NCBI GenBank assembly: GCA_035517655.1 | Contig: DATIYJ010000035.1 | Location: 1-64,000 of the forward strand | Source of the DNA: Nitrospiria bacterium | Lineage (GTDB): Bacteria > Nitrospirota > Nitrospiria > JACQBZ01 | Length of the DNA: 64,000 nt | Direction: 5' to 3' | Shown: piece by piece, positions 1 through 8,884 of the stretch | Layout: each line of letters begins with the position of its first letter | Numbering within the stretch: the first letter of the stretch is position 1 | Position numbers and translations under genes: made by a program | Notes under the pieces: model-generated | The model's input: the letters and a program-made list of their open reading frames with translations, nothing else | What the model was told of the DNA's origin: nothing | Databases searched by the model: none

Positions 1-160
1 CGCGCCGCCGCGAGTTCGCGGGAGGCTTCGGGGGTTTGTCTTTCTCCGTATACTCCTCTTCCCCTGCCGAGTCAACCGATCGTCATCCCTCGGACGAATA
101 CGCCGGATCGAAATGCGCCCGGCCGGATTGGAGGGCGCGGATAGTTTAGCAAAAAGGGGC

Positions 161-460
161 TCAGGCCGCGTAGATCCGAACCTTCTGGACCAGTTTGCCC
201 GCGAGCCGATCTTTTTCGATTTCGAGGTCATACATCGCCTGCAGGTTCAGCCAGAATTCCGGGGACATCTTGAAATACCGCCCCAGACGCAGGGCCGTAT
301 CCGCCGTGATCGCCCGCTTGCCGTGAACGATCTCGTTGATCCGGCGCGCTGGAACACTGATGTCTTTCGCCAATCGGTACTGGCTGATCCCCATCGGCTT
401 CAGAAATTCTTCATGCAGGACTTCACCGGGATGAATCGGCGAGATCTTTCGAGTCTTCAT
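161..460 (-). CDS. higA: HigA-family antitoxin
   Basis: A 99-residue helix-turn-helix protein of the HigA/VapI addiction-module family. It opens with the family signature around IHPGEVLHEEFL (residues 9-20). A helix-turn-helix region follows (about 25-60, with ISQYRLAKDISVPARRI), and then the MSPEFWLNLQ block typical of HigA antitoxins. It should neutralise the toxin encoded just upstream and repress the shared promoter. The gene lies 12 bases after higB on the same strand, so the order is toxin first, as in classical higBA loci. The full length is present. Family assignment is firm; binding to the palindrome upstream of higB is inferred from family behaviour. Confidence 0.92.
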   Translation of the reverse strand: MKTRKISPIHPGEVLHEEFLKPMGISQYRLAKDISVPARRINEIVHGKRAITADTALRLGRYFKMSPEFWLNLQAMYDLEIEKDRLAGKLVQKVRIYAA

Positions 461-472
461 TACGAACCCCTC

Positions 473-754
473 CTAATGATAATCAACGATCTCCACTCCT
501 TCGGCGGCCCCTTTGACCCATTTGAAACAGACACGCCATTGCTGATTAATGCGGATGCTGTGCTGGCCCTTCCGATCTCCGCCCAACGCCTCCAATTGAT
601 TCGAAGGCGGGATCGTTAATTCCCGCAGATCCTTCGCCGCATGCAGCATCCATAGCTTCCGCATTGCGATCCGCTGAATTGCCGGCGGAAGCTTTCTGGA
701 AAACTCGCGATTAAATATCTTCTCCGTCTCTTTGGAAGCAAAGGATTTAATCAC
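473..754 (-). CDS. higB: HigB-family toxin (RelE-like mRNA interferase)
   Basis: A 93-residue RelE/HigB-fold protein beginning VIKSFASKETEKIFNR, the usual HigB N-terminus, and ending with the conserved INQQWRVCFKW strand and VEIVDYH tail. HigB toxins cleave mRNA on the ribosome. An upstream ATG at 799 would give 108 residues. I chose the GTG at 754 for three reasons: it gives the normal family length, the upstream extension overlaps a palindromic operator, and a good promoter (TTGACG, 17-base gap, TATTAT) places its predicted transcript start on or beside this GTG. No Shine-Dalgarno sequence is visible, so translation may be leaderless. Confidence 0.88.
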   Translation of the reverse strand: MIKSFASKETEKIFNREFSRKLPPAIQRIAMRKLWMLHAAKDLRELTIPPSNQLEALGGDRKGQHSIRINQQWRVCFKWVKGAAEGVEIVDYH

Positions 755-760
755 AGACCA

Positions 761-796
761 ATAATAACGCATAACAACATTAACGTCAAGCGTTAT
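761..796 (-). promoter_or_regulatory. higBA promoter and palindromic operator
   Basis: On the minus strand, TTGACG (789-784) and TATTAT (766-761) are separated by 17 bases. Two inverted repeats overlap this promoter: TAACG-5-CGTTA at 781-795 and ATAACGC (764-770) with GCGTTAT (790-796). Such repeats covering -35 and -10 are what an autorepressing HigA would bind. The -10 box ends six bases before the GTG of higB. The site assignment is from sequence; autoregulation is inferred from the family. Confidence 0.6.
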
Positions 797-814
797 CATT
801 AGGCAGACGTTGTA

Positions 815-3800
815 TTAAAGGAAGGATAATGTAGGGCGGCTTTTGCCCATCGTCAACTGTTGCTTCACCTTTCTTGCGATCTCCGGATCGAGCTTCGGGT
901 CCACCCAGACCTCTCCCGCGACGCGATGGCCGATGCAACGGCCGCCGAGATACGCGACGGCGTTGGAGGCGATGGCGGGAACTTTGGGATCCGGCGTGAG
1001 GATGCCGACGAGGTTCATCGGGTCGGCGGCCGAGACGATGACGGGCGATTCATGAATCGGCCCTGCATAATTGTCCCGTCGTTCCTGTCGCAACAGGTCG
1101 ACCACCTCCGGCAGCGCGAACTGCTCGCCGCCGACGCCCGTGATGAAGCGTCCGCCGCGGATCTCGCCGCGCGCTTCCATGCGGCGATAGACCGGCAGAA
1201 GCTCCTGCCAGGACGGCGCGGCATCCTCGCGAGCGAGAAGATCGCGGAAAAAGACGCCGTAACGCGTCAACAACTGCCAGGCCCATTGTTCTGGAAACGA
1301 TTTCTCGATATCATCCACACTTACGCTCGTTTTATGTGATTCTATTAGTCTTAATTCCCACCATCGACCCATTTGCTGGCTAATTCCGAATGTCTTTATC
1401 CCACTTCGAATTATATGACGCTTAAGCCGTTGTGCCCTAACCCGCATCGGCGAGGTCAACGAACGGATCGCACCGAAGCCGTCCCCGCTCACCCGCCCTG
1501 CCGCGACCAGCTCCCAGAGGGCCTCTTGAACCTGTGTCGGGAGAAGCCGCGCGGACGAAACAATTTCGTTGAAGAAGAGCGCGCCGCGGGCCTGCAGCGT
1601 CGAAAGGACCTGCTTCGCGTCCGATCCCAAAGCATCCGGCCCATCTTGATTCGACCTCAGACCGTCCATATCCTCGCGAAGCATGATCGTAATGGAAAGG
1701 ATCTTGGTCGCGTCGCGCGATGCGCCGGTGCGCACCCTTCCCCAGACCGCCTCTCCCGATAGACAAAGATCGTCCAGCCATCTCGGGTCATACTCCGCGA
1801 CGCGGGATGGAAGGATCGCCTGCTCCCACAAAACGGCCGGGATCTCGAAGCCCTGAAGCTTTTCAATGACGGCGTGAAGACCGTCGCGCCCGTAGGCCCC
1901 CTTTCCCGGAGCCAGGTGACTCCAGCCGAGCAGAAACCGGACCAACTCGTCCGTCGTAACCGGCTCCATCCGACGACGCAGGCTGTCGAGCGTCAAGCGG
2001 TGAATACGGGCCAGGAGCCGCCGGGCGCACCATTGTATAGGTATAGTTGCCGTATCAGGGTCAAAGTGACCCCTTAAGACATAGCCCTCGGCCTCAAGCG
2101 CTCCAAGCGATGATTCGATGACAGGCTCCGGAAGTCCGAGCGCACGAGACAAGGCTTCGACTGTCGTCGGCCCGACCACCTCCATCCGTCCACGAACCGC
2201 CTGAACCCAGGCCTCTGGCGCGGTCCAGTCCACTCGGATTCCGGCCGGAACCGTAATACTCGGATTCGACGTGAAGCCCGGACGCGAGGCCGAAACCATC
2301 GGCCAGCGTTCCGTTGCGACCCAAAATGCTTTTCCGTCCGCATCCACCGCGCGCGTCGCCCGGCCGGAGCCGGCCAGCTCGGAGAACCATCGCTCCCACG
2401 GCCTTCCCTCCTCCTCCGGAAGAAGCCCGATCGTCAGCAAGGCGTCATGGAGCTCGTCCGCGTCTCGCGCCAGCGGCCAGGCCTCCTTCCGAACCTTTTC
2501 GATCGCATCGGGATCGAGCCTTCCCAGATCGCGGACCGACTCGATCGAGAGCGTCCGCCGCGTCGCCACGGACCGGGCCCGCCGCTCCTCCAGAGGCGCG
2601 TCGTCCAGGAAGGCGTAGGGTTGCGCGTTCAAAAGCGAATACGAAAACGGCGTCGGCTCGCGCACGTCCATCGCCGTCACGCGGATCGCTCCGGTCTGGA
2701 TCTCGGTCAGGAGCCGGACCAGCCCGTCCAGATCCATCGCCTCATGAAGCGCGTCGTCCATCGTCTGACGGACAAGCGGGTGATCCGGAATCGGGATGTC
2801 CGGACCGTTCATGTTGTTTTCGGGACAAGCCGTGATCGCCGGGAAGACGGCCGTGAGCAGATCATCCGCGCGAAACCGCTGCAACGGAGGAGGGACCTTC
2901 TTGCCGCCGCGATGCCGGAGCACCGCGAGAGCGCGCGTCGCATTCCATCGCCACCGGACCGTAAAAAACGGCGTCGGCAGCACGGCCTGCGCGAGCAGAG
3001 GCCCGGTCTGCCCGGCCGGGACCATCCGGGGAATTTCATCGAGCGGGAAGCTCTGTTGCGGCCCGAGCGAGAGCACGACGCCGTTGTCGTCCGCGCTGGC
3101 CTGCAGCTCGAAATCGAAGCGCCGGCAAAACCGTTTGCGAAGCGCCAGGCCCAGCGCGCGGTTGATCCGACCTCCGTAGGGCGAATGGATCACGAGTTCC
3201 ATGCCGCCCGATTCGTCGAAGAACCGCTCGATCAACAGATGGCGTTGTGTCGGGATCATGCCGACCGCGGCCTTCTGGGCCGCCAGATACTCCACCGCCT
3301 CCCTCGCGTTTGTTTCGCTCATTGCGCATTCGGTCGCAAGCCATGGGACGGCGCTTATTTTATCGGGGGGCCGCTGCGGCGAAGAAGAAACCGGGTCCTC
3401 ACATGCCCCCCGCTCCCCCGTCGTCGCGTGGGCAGAGCCCAACGCTCCTCCCGGATCGGTCAACCGGTTTTCGATCTCCTCGCGGAGCGCCGAGACTTCC
3501 TGGGAAAGCTCGACCGTGCGGGACGGGGCCTCGCCCCGCCAGAACGGAATCGTCGGCGCGGCACCGCGCGCGTCGGCCACGACCACCTCGCCGGCCCGAA
3601 CGTGCCGGATCCGCCAAGAGGTGTTGCCGAGAAGAAAGACATCCCCGCTCATGCTCTCGACCGCGAAATCCTCATCCACGGAGCCGACCGTGACCCGTTC
3701 CGGCTCGGCGACGACTTTGTAGTCGGCCCGCTCCGGAATCGCGCCGCCGGAGGTGAGCGCCGTAAGACGCGCGCCGCGCCGGGCCTTGATCCGGTGATGA

Positions 3801-5233
3801 ACCCCGTCGCGAAAGAGATAGGCCCCCGCGCGTCCGACCCGGGAAGCGAATCCCTCGGCCAGCATCCCGATCACGGCGTCGAAATCGCTTCGAGCCAGCT
3901 CACGGTAGGGATAAGCCCCGCGGACGAGGTCGAACAATTCATTCTCGCTCCAGTCCTCGCCTGCGGCGGCCGCCACGATCTGCTGGGCCAGGATGTCCAG
4001 CGGCGCTTTAGGAATCTCGATCCGGTCTAATCGCTTGGCCCGCACGGCACGGATCAACGCCGCCGACTCCAAAAGCTCGTCCCGCGTCAGCGCGAACAGC
4101 CGGCCCTTCGGGACCATCCCCAGCGCGTGGCCCGACCGGCCGATCCGCTGAAGAAAGGTCGCGATCGCGCGGGGGCTCCCGATCTGGATCACAAGATCGA
4201 TGAAGCCGATGTCGATCCCGAGCTCGAGCGAAGCCGTTGCCACGACGGCCTTCAGCTCGCCGGCCTTCAGCCGTTCCTCGGCCGCAAGCCGGATTTTTTT
4301 CGAAAGGCTCCCGTGATGCGAGGCGACCGCGTCCTCTCCGAGAAGCTCGGAAAGCTGATGCGTCACCCGTTCGGACAGACGCCGCGTGTTCACAAAGATC
4401 AGCGTGCTGCGATGTTGCTCGATCAGCTCGGCCACACGCTCATAAACTTCCTTCCATTGCTCGTTCGAGCAGACGGCCGACAGCGGCGTCTTCGGCGTCT
4501 CGATCGCAAGGTCCAGCTCGCGCAGATGCCCGACGTCCACGATCGAGCAGTGCGGCTGACCCTTTTCATCCATATGTTTCGTCCCAACCAACAAGCGGGC
4601 CATCTCCTCGATCGGCCGCTGCGTGGCCGAAAGTCCGATCCGGACCGGCCGCCGCTCGCAGAGATGCTCCAACCGCTCGATGGACAGGGCCAGATGCGAT
4701 CCCCGCTTGTCTCGCGCGACGGCATGGATTTCGTCAACGATCACGGTCTCAACCGTGCGGAGCATCTTCCGACTTTTCTCGGCTGTGAGCAGAAGATAGA
4801 GCGATTCGGGCGTCGTGACGAGAATGTGCGGCGGTCGGCGGGTCATCGCCTGCCGCTCCGAAGCGGGTGTGTCGCCCGTCCGGACGAGAACCCGGATCTC
4901 GGGAAAGGACAGGCCCTCGTGATGCGCCAGCGCCCGGATCTCGGAAAGCGGCCGTTGCAAGTTCCGCTGAACATCGTTGCTGAGGGCTTTGAGCGGCGAG
5001 ACATACACGACGCGGGTTTGATCGGTCAACCTTCCCGCGGTCCCGTCGCGGACCAGCCGGTCGAGGCCTGCGAGAAACGCGGCCAGCGTCTTTCCCGATC
5101 CGGTGGGCGCGGCGATCAGCGTATCGCGGCCTTCCGCGATCGACGGCCAGCCGAGACGCTGTGCGTCGGTCGGGGCCGCAAAGCGCTGCGCGAACCATTT
5201 CGTAATGAGGGGATGAAAAGAGGGGTGAGACAT
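815..5233 (-). CDS. lhr: Lhr-type large DEAD/DEAH helicase
   Basis: A 1472-residue superfamily 2 helicase of the Lhr family, similar in length to mycobacterial and E. coli Lhr (about 1500). Visible motifs are Walker A APTGSGKT (about 42-49), DEIH (167-170), SATQ (202-205), the motif IV block STLIFVNTRRLSERV, VATASLELGIDIG and QRIGRSGH. A long C-terminal part follows, as in full-length Lhr. The family are 3'-5' ssDNA-dependent ATPases and helicases linked to DNA repair. The gene lies 54 bases after the ATP-dependent ligase on the same strand, which supports a repair role. Odd feature: residues about 591-627 are low-complexity and match a dispersed intergenic repeat, so they look like an in-frame insertion. 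No clear Shine-Dalgarno sequence precedes the ATG. Confidence 0.93.
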   Translation of the reverse strand: MSHPSFHPLITKWFAQRFAAPTDAQRLGWPSIAEGRDTLIAAPTGSGKTLAAFLAGLDRLVRDGTAGRLTDQTRVVYVSPLKALSNDVQRNLQRPLSEIRALAHHEGLSFPEIRVLVRTGDTPASERQAMTRRPPHILVTTPESLYLLLTAEKSRKMLRTVETVIVDEIHAVARDKRGSHLALSIERLEHLCERRPVRIGLSATQRPIEEMARLLVGTKHMDEKGQPHCSIVDVGHLRELDLAIETPKTPLSAVCSNEQWKEVYERVAELIEQHRSTLIFVNTRRLSERVTHQLSELLGEDAVASHHGSLSKKIRLAAEERLKAGELKAVVATASLELGIDIGFIDLVIQIGSPRAIATFLQRIGRSGHALGMVPKGRLFALTRDELLESAALIRAVRAKRLDRIEIPKAPLDILAQQIVAAAAGEDWSENELFDLVRGAYPYRELARSDFDAVIGMLAEGFASRVGRAGAYLFRDGVHHRIKARRGARLTALTSGGAIPERADYKVVAEPERVTVGSVDEDFAVESMSGDVFLLGNTSWRIRHVRAGEVVVADARGAAPTIPFWRGEAPSRTVELSQEVSALREEIENRLTDPGGALGSAHATTGERGACEDPVSSSPQRPPDKISAVPWLATECAMSETNAREAVEYLAAQKAAVGMIPTQRHLLIERFFDESGGMELVIHSPYGGRINRALGLALRKRFCRRFDFELQASADDNGVVLSLGPQQSFPLDEIPRMVPAGQTGPLLAQAVLPTPFFTVRWRWNATRALAVLRHRGGKKVPPPLQRFRADDLLTAVFPAITACPENNMNGPDIPIPDHPLVRQTMDDALHEAMDLDGLVRLLTEIQTGAIRVTAMDVREPTPFSYSLLNAQPYAFLDDAPLEERRARSVATRRTLSIESVRDLGRLDPDAIEKVRKEAWPLARDADELHDALLTIGLLPEEEGRPWERWFSELAGSGRATRAVDADGKAFWVATERWPMVSASRPGFTSNPSITVPAGIRVDWTAPEAWVQAVRGRMEVVGPTTVEALSRALGLPEPVIESSLGALEAEGYVLRGHFDPDTATIPIQWCARRLLARIHRLTLDSLRRRMEPVTTDELVRFLLGWSHLAPGKGAYGRDGLHAVIEKLQGFEIPAVLWEQAILPSRVAEYDPRWLDDLCLSGEAVWGRVRTGASRDATKILSITIMLREDMDGLRSNQDGPDALGSDAKQVLSTLQARGALFFNEIVSSARLLPTQVQEALWELVAAGRVSGDGFGAIRSLTSPMRVRAQRLKRHIIRSGIKTFGISQQMGRWWELRLIESHKTSVSVDDIEKSFPEQWAWQLLTRYGVFFRDLLAREDAAPSWQELLPVYRRMEARGEIRGGRFITGVGGEQFALPEVVDLLRQERRDNYAGPIHESPVIVSAADPMNLVGILTPDPKVPAIASNAVAYLGGRCIGHRVAGEVWVDPKLDPEIARKVKQQLTMGKSRPTLSFL
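3345..3462 (-). repeat. Dispersed GC-rich repeat inserted in frame in lhr
   Basis: Read on the minus strand this stretch shows, in order, GGGCTCTGCCC, a GGGGGAGCGGGGGGCAT block with GAGGACC, then TTCGCCGC and CGGCCCCCCGATAA. The intergenic copy at 35939-36105 has the same order: AGGCTTTGCCT, CGGGGAGTGGGGGCAT with GAGGACC, GTCGCC, and GGGCCCCCACAGATAA. It encodes about 37 low-complexity residues between recognisable Lhr regions. The match is by eye; the boundaries are approximate. Confidence 0.55.
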
Positions 5234-5287
5234 AGAGTGATTATAACCCAGAGCGATGGCGGTCCCGCAACCGGAATCGGGAGAAGT

Positions 5288-6829
5288 TTACGCCCGTTGC
5301 TTCTTGAAAATCTCGGCGACGGTCCGGATCGTGTCGGCCTCGGCGGCCGATTTGTCCGGACGGAAACGTTTCACCCGCGCAAACCGAAGCGCCAGGCCGG
5401 CGGGATAGCGCGGCGATTCCTGGACGTCGCTGAAGGCGATCTCGACCACCAGCTCCGGGCGGACATGGACCGTCCAGTCGTCGCGGCCGATCTCCAATGC
5501 CAGAAGCTTTTCGGTCTGCCACTTCAGCATTTCGTCGGTGAGACCCTTGAAGGTCTTTCCCAGCATGACGAACCGCCCGCTTTCGGGATCCCGCGCGCCC
5601 AGATGAAGATTGGAAAGCCGGCCGGATCGTCGGCCGCTGCCCCACTCCGCCGCGAGAACCACCAGATCCAGCGTCTTCACGGGTTTGAGTTTCAGCCAAT
5701 AAAACCCCCGCTGACCGGCGGTGTACGCTGCGTCCAGCGACTTGGCCATCACGCCCTCATGTCCGGCCTCCAACGCGCGCTTTAAAAATCGCTCCGCCGC
5801 CGCGCGGTCCTTCGTTACGACCCTCGGCATGACCGTCCCGTCGGGGATCGTCCCGGACAGGATTTCAAAACGCCGACGGTAGGGCACGGAAACCAGCGGC
5901 CCGTCGCCCTCGCGATAGAGACAGTCAAAGAAAAAAGAGGTTAGAGGAAGCTCCCGTCGGATGGACGCGACGTCTTTGATCCGTCCGAACCGCCGCATTG
6001 TAATCTGGAACGGCTGTGGCCGCCCGTCCGGCCGGAGCGCGATCGCCTCCCCCTCCAGAACGATCCCGCCGACCGGCAACGCTCGGGTCCATTCGACCAC
6101 TTCGGGCAGCCGTTCCGTGACGTCTTGGAGTTGCCGGGTAAAGATCCGGACTTCCTCCCCCTTTTTATGGACCTGGATTCGCGCGCCGTCCAGCTTGAAC
6201 TCGAAGGCGGCCTCGCAAAGCCGTTCCAGCGCCGCTCCGACGTCCTCGGCCGTGTTGGCCAGCATCGGGGCCACCGGAGAGAAAATCCGGAAGGCGATGC
6301 GGGACAGTCCGAATGAACCCTCTTCCAACGCGACGCGGGCGATCGTGCCGATGTCGTTTGAAAACATCATGGCCTGCCGGACGTCGGATGAGGAAAGGCC
6401 GGAGGCCTTGGCGATCGCTTCCAGCAGAAGGCCTTCCAAGGCCCCCTGTCGGAGCTCGCCGATTAACAGACGCGACAGGAACCGCCGCTCCTCGACATGA
6501 GCCCGCTCGAAAAGCGACCGCAGCGTCGCGCTCTTCCGTTCATTCGAGCCGGGGCCCTGATCGGAGGCGATCCGGCTCAAGACCTGATCGATATCCGCCA
6601 GCGTCAGCGAGGCGCCCGTCGGGGACGTTTCGACCATCGCCGACTCGATCAATTTCCATCCGACGCCGATTTTCCCCCGGGGGAGACGGCCGCAGAGGTA
6701 AAGAGCCGCCAACTCCGTTTCCGCGCCGTGCGTCCGCTTGAGGAAGTCGGCCAGAAGCGCGATCTTCTCATTCTTTCCGGAAACGGATTGAACGCGGGCG
6801 ATCCGTTCAACTAATTGAGCCAATTCCAT
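5288..6829 (-). CDS. ATP-dependent DNA ligase (LigB/ligase I type)
   Basis: A 513-residue ATP-dependent DNA ligase. The N-terminal DNA-binding domain covers roughly residues 1-170. The adenylation domain carries motif I KLDGARIQ with the nucleotidyl lysine near residue 212. VLEGEAIA (motif III), EGVMAKSL (motif IV) and YWLKLKPVKTLDLVVL (motif V) follow, and an OB-fold region ends the protein. It is the archaeal/mycobacterial LigB-like class, accessory to the NAD-dependent replicative ligase in bacteria. An upstream in-frame start would add 30 residues. I chose the ATG at 6829 because the protein then begins MELAQLVERIARV, and because the predicted promoter would start transcription on that ATG. 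It is followed by lhr, forming a likely repair operon. Confidence 0.92.
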   Translation of the reverse strand: MELAQLVERIARVQSVSGKNEKIALLADFLKRTHGAETELAALYLCGRLPRGKIGVGWKLIESAMVETSPTGASLTLADIDQVLSRIASDQGPGSNERKSATLRSLFERAHVEERRFLSRLLIGELRQGALEGLLLEAIAKASGLSSSDVRQAMMFSNDIGTIARVALEEGSFGLSRIAFRIFSPVAPMLANTAEDVGAALERLCEAAFEFKLDGARIQVHKKGEEVRIFTRQLQDVTERLPEVVEWTRALPVGGIVLEGEAIALRPDGRPQPFQITMRRFGRIKDVASIRRELPLTSFFFDCLYREGDGPLVSVPYRRRFEILSGTIPDGTVMPRVVTKDRAAAERFLKRALEAGHEGVMAKSLDAAYTAGQRGFYWLKLKPVKTLDLVVLAAEWGSGRRSGRLSNLHLGARDPESGRFVMLGKTFKGLTDEMLKWQTEKLLALEIGRDDWTVHVRPELVVEIAFSDVQESPRYPAGLALRFARVKRFRPDKSAAEADTIRTVAEIFKKQRA

Positions 6830-6843
6830 GGCACTACTATAAA
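6815..6843 (+). promoter_or_regulatory. Predicted promoter for the MacAB-like efflux operon
   Basis: TTGAGC (6815-6820), a 17-base gap and TATAAA (6838-6843) on the plus strand. The predicted start near 6850 gives a leader of about 70 bases before the ATG at 6919. Its -10 overlaps the minus-strand -10 of the ligase promoter by four bases, so the two cannot be occupied at once. Confidence 0.5.
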
Positions 6844-6864
6844 TCGGTGTCGGATCTTTTACAA
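6836..6864 (-). promoter_or_regulatory. Predicted ligase promoter, possibly leaderless
   Basis: Minus-strand TTGTAA (6864-6859), a 17-base spacer and TATAGT (6841-6836). The -10 ends six bases before the ligase ATG at 6829, so the predicted transcript start coincides with the start codon. The -10 shares bases with the plus-strand -10 of the adaptor-gene promoter. Confidence 0.5.
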
Positions 6865-6918
6865 TCGTTTGGACAAATACGGCTATGCTTCCGCAATGAT
6901 TTGCCACAAGGCGGTTCA

Positions 6919-8196
6919 ATGCCTTATGATAAAGATTCCGTATTGTCTTATTCGAAGCGAGAAGCGATGGAAACCCAGCTCACGGATCTTTCCCAGTTGA
7001 AGATCACCCATCACGATGACGGACGTCGGCCCGTTCCCCGGAGGGGGCCCGGGAAGGCCGGATGGATCGCGGTTGCGGTCGCCCTGATCATCGTATCCGT
7101 CTTCGCCTCCCGTTTACTCGTCGCCCCGCCGGCCGCGGTCGAGGTGGCGATCGTTTCGACGGTGAATCCGGATCAGCCTACCGTGGTTTTGATCGCCACC
7201 GGCTATGCCGTCGCGCAGCGGCGGGCGGCCGTCGCCTCCAAAGGAACCGGCCGTCTGGTGGAATTGAATGTGCGGGAGGGCGACCGGATCAAAAAAGGAG
7301 CCGTGATCGGCCGTTTGGAGAGCGCCGACATGTCCGCGGTGCTCGCCCGGGCACAGGCCAACCGGAATGTGGCCGAGTCGGTGCTGGACGAAGCCAGGGC
7401 CGAGCTGACCGATGCAACGCTTTCCTACGAACGGAAAAAAAGCCTCATCGCGTCCGGGATGATCCCGCAGGCCGATTTCGAGTCGGCCGAGGCCCGGTAT
7501 CGCCGCGCGCTGGCCGTCGTCGCTTCGGGCGAAGCCGGGGTGAAGGCGGCCGGGGCCGCGGTACGGTCGGCCGAGGTGGATCTCGAGAACACGATCATCC
7601 GCGCGCCGTTCGACGGAACGGTCCTGACCAAAAACGCGGACGTGGGCGAGGTGGTCGCCCCGTTTGGCTCGGCCGTATCGGCCAAGGCGGCCGTCGTCAC
7701 GATGGCCGATATGGATTCCTTGGAGGTCGAGGCGGACGTTTCGGAATCGACCATCGAAAAGATCCGCGTGGGCCAACGCTGCGAGATCACCCTCGACGCC
7801 TACCCGGAAACGAAATACGACGGGATCGTCGAGGCCGTCGTGCCCACCGTAGACCGCGCCAAGGCGACGGTCCTGACCAAAGTCCGGTTCTTAAACAGGG
7901 ACGACCGCGTCCTGCCCGAGATGAGCGCACGGGTGGCCTTTCTCTCCGGACCCGCGTCGGTGGCGAATCAGAGGCCCGTCATCGCGGTCCCCCCGTCGGC
8001 GGTCGTCGCACGGGGCGAACGGCGCATCGTCTTTGCTGTCCGGGGCGACCGCGCGGAGGAGAAACCGGTCGAAGCGGGGGGCGCGGTGGGGAATCTGGTC
8101 GAGATTCAAAGCGGCCTCCAGCCCGGCGATCGCGTCGTCCTGAATCCGCCCGAAGGACTTCACGGCGGGGATCGAATACGGATCAAAACCCCGTAA
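6919..8196 (+). CDS. Periplasmic adaptor (MacA/HlyD/RND membrane-fusion type)
   Basis: About 425 residues. A basic N-terminus precedes one membrane anchor (WIAVAVALIIVSVFASRLL, about 47-67). A lipoyl-like half-motif (STGRLVELNVREGDRI region), an alpha-hairpin with LARAQANRNVAESVLDEA, the second lipoyl half with IRAPFDGTVLTKNADVGEVV, and beta-barrel and membrane-proximal domains follow. It should bridge the inner-membrane ABC complex encoded by the next three genes to an outer-membrane channel, which is not in the window. The start is uncertain: the ATG at 6919 follows AAGGCGG, while the ATG at 6967 gives METQLTDLSQ and would be 16 residues shorter. The next gene follows after nine bases. Confidence 0.88.
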   Translation: MPYDKDSVLSYSKREAMETQLTDLSQLKITHHDDGRRPVPRRGPGKAGWIAVAVALIIVSVFASRLLVAPPAAVEVAIVSTVNPDQPTVVLIATGYAVAQRRAAVASKGTGRLVELNVREGDRIKKGAVIGRLESADMSAVLARAQANRNVAESVLDEARAELTDATLSYERKKSLIASGMIPQADFESAEARYRRALAVVASGEAGVKAAGAAVRSAEVDLENTIIRAPFDGTVLTKNADVGEVVAPFGSAVSAKAAVVTMADMDSLEVEADVSESTIEKIRVGQRCEITLDAYPETKYDGIVEAVVPTVDRAKATVLTKVRFLNRDDRVLPEMSARVAFLSGPASVANQRPVIAVPPSAVVARGERRIVFAVRGDRAEEKPVEAGGAVGNLVEIQSGLQPGDRVVLNPPEGLHGGDRIRIKTP

Positions 8197-8205
8197 GGAT
8201 CGTCC

Positions 8206-8880
8206 GTGTCCGAACCCCTGATCGAGCTGACGCAGGTTTATAAGTCCTACCGGCGGGAGCGCCTCGAAATCCCCGTCCTTCAGAACATATCCCTGACCGT
8301 CCCCGAAGGCGAATTTCTGGCGCTGATGGGTCCTTCCGGTTCAGGGAAAACCACGCTTCTGAATCTGATCGCCGGAATCGACCGGCCCGACCGCGGGATG
8401 ATCCGTGTGGCCGGAACCGAAATCGGCTCGCTGGGGGAATCCGAACTGGCCCGGTGGCGATCCCGCCATATCGGATTCGTTTTTCAGTTATACAATCTTA
8501 TTCCGGTGCTCACGGCCCTCGAAAATGTGGAACTGCCGTTGTTGCTGACGCCGCTCTCCAGGCGGGAGCGCCGGGAGCACGCCGAGCTGGCCTTAAGCGT
8601 CGTCGGGCTTTCGGACCGGATGCGGCACTCCCCCCGTCAGCTTTCCGGCGGACAGGAGCAGCGCGTGGCGATCGCGCGCGCCATCGTGACCGACCCCACG
8701 CTTCTGGTGGCGGACGAGCCGACGGGAGATCTGGACAAGACCTCGGCGCAAGAGGTCATGGACCTTCTGGGACGGCTGAACACGGATTTCTCCAAAACGA
8801 TCGTGATGGTGACACACGATCCGCGCGCGGCGGAGAAGGCCCGGACCGTGAGGAATTTGGACAAGGGGGTCTTGATTTGA
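8206..8880 (+). CDS. ABC transporter ATPase (MacB/LolD family)
   Basis: A 224-residue ATPase starting at GTG. Walker A is GPSGSGKTT (42-50), the signature is LSGGQ (146-150) followed by EQRVAIARA, and Walker B is [12 protein letters not shown] (166-177). A Q-loop [10 protein letters not shown] and switch histidine in VTHDP are present. This is the o228/MacB subclass that powers mechanotransmission complexes rather than classical import. It sits between the adaptor and two FtsX-type permeases, with four bases to the next gene, so the four probably form one efflux or lipoprotein-handling machine. The substrate cannot be told from sequence. Confidence 0.93.
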   Translation: MSEPLIELTQVYKSYRRERLEIPVLQNISLTVPEGEFLALMGPSGSGKTTLLNLIAGIDRPDRGMIRVAGTEIGSLGESELARWRSRHIGFVFQLYNLIPVLTALENVELPLLLTPLSRRERREHAELALSVVGLSDRMRHSPRQLSGGQEQRVAIARAIVTDPTLLVADEPTGDLDKTSAQEVMDLLGRLNTDFSKTIVMVTHDPRAAEKARTVRNLDKGVLI

Positions 8881-8884
8881 CGCC

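Noticed and set aside
1-160. A gene fragment at the left edge
   Set aside because: No frame has a convincing start, domain or ribosome-binding site. I see nothing supportable in these bases.
2447-4030. A plus-strand frame of 527 codons
   Set aside because: It is fully antisense to lhr, Arg- and Pro-rich, with no recognisable domain.
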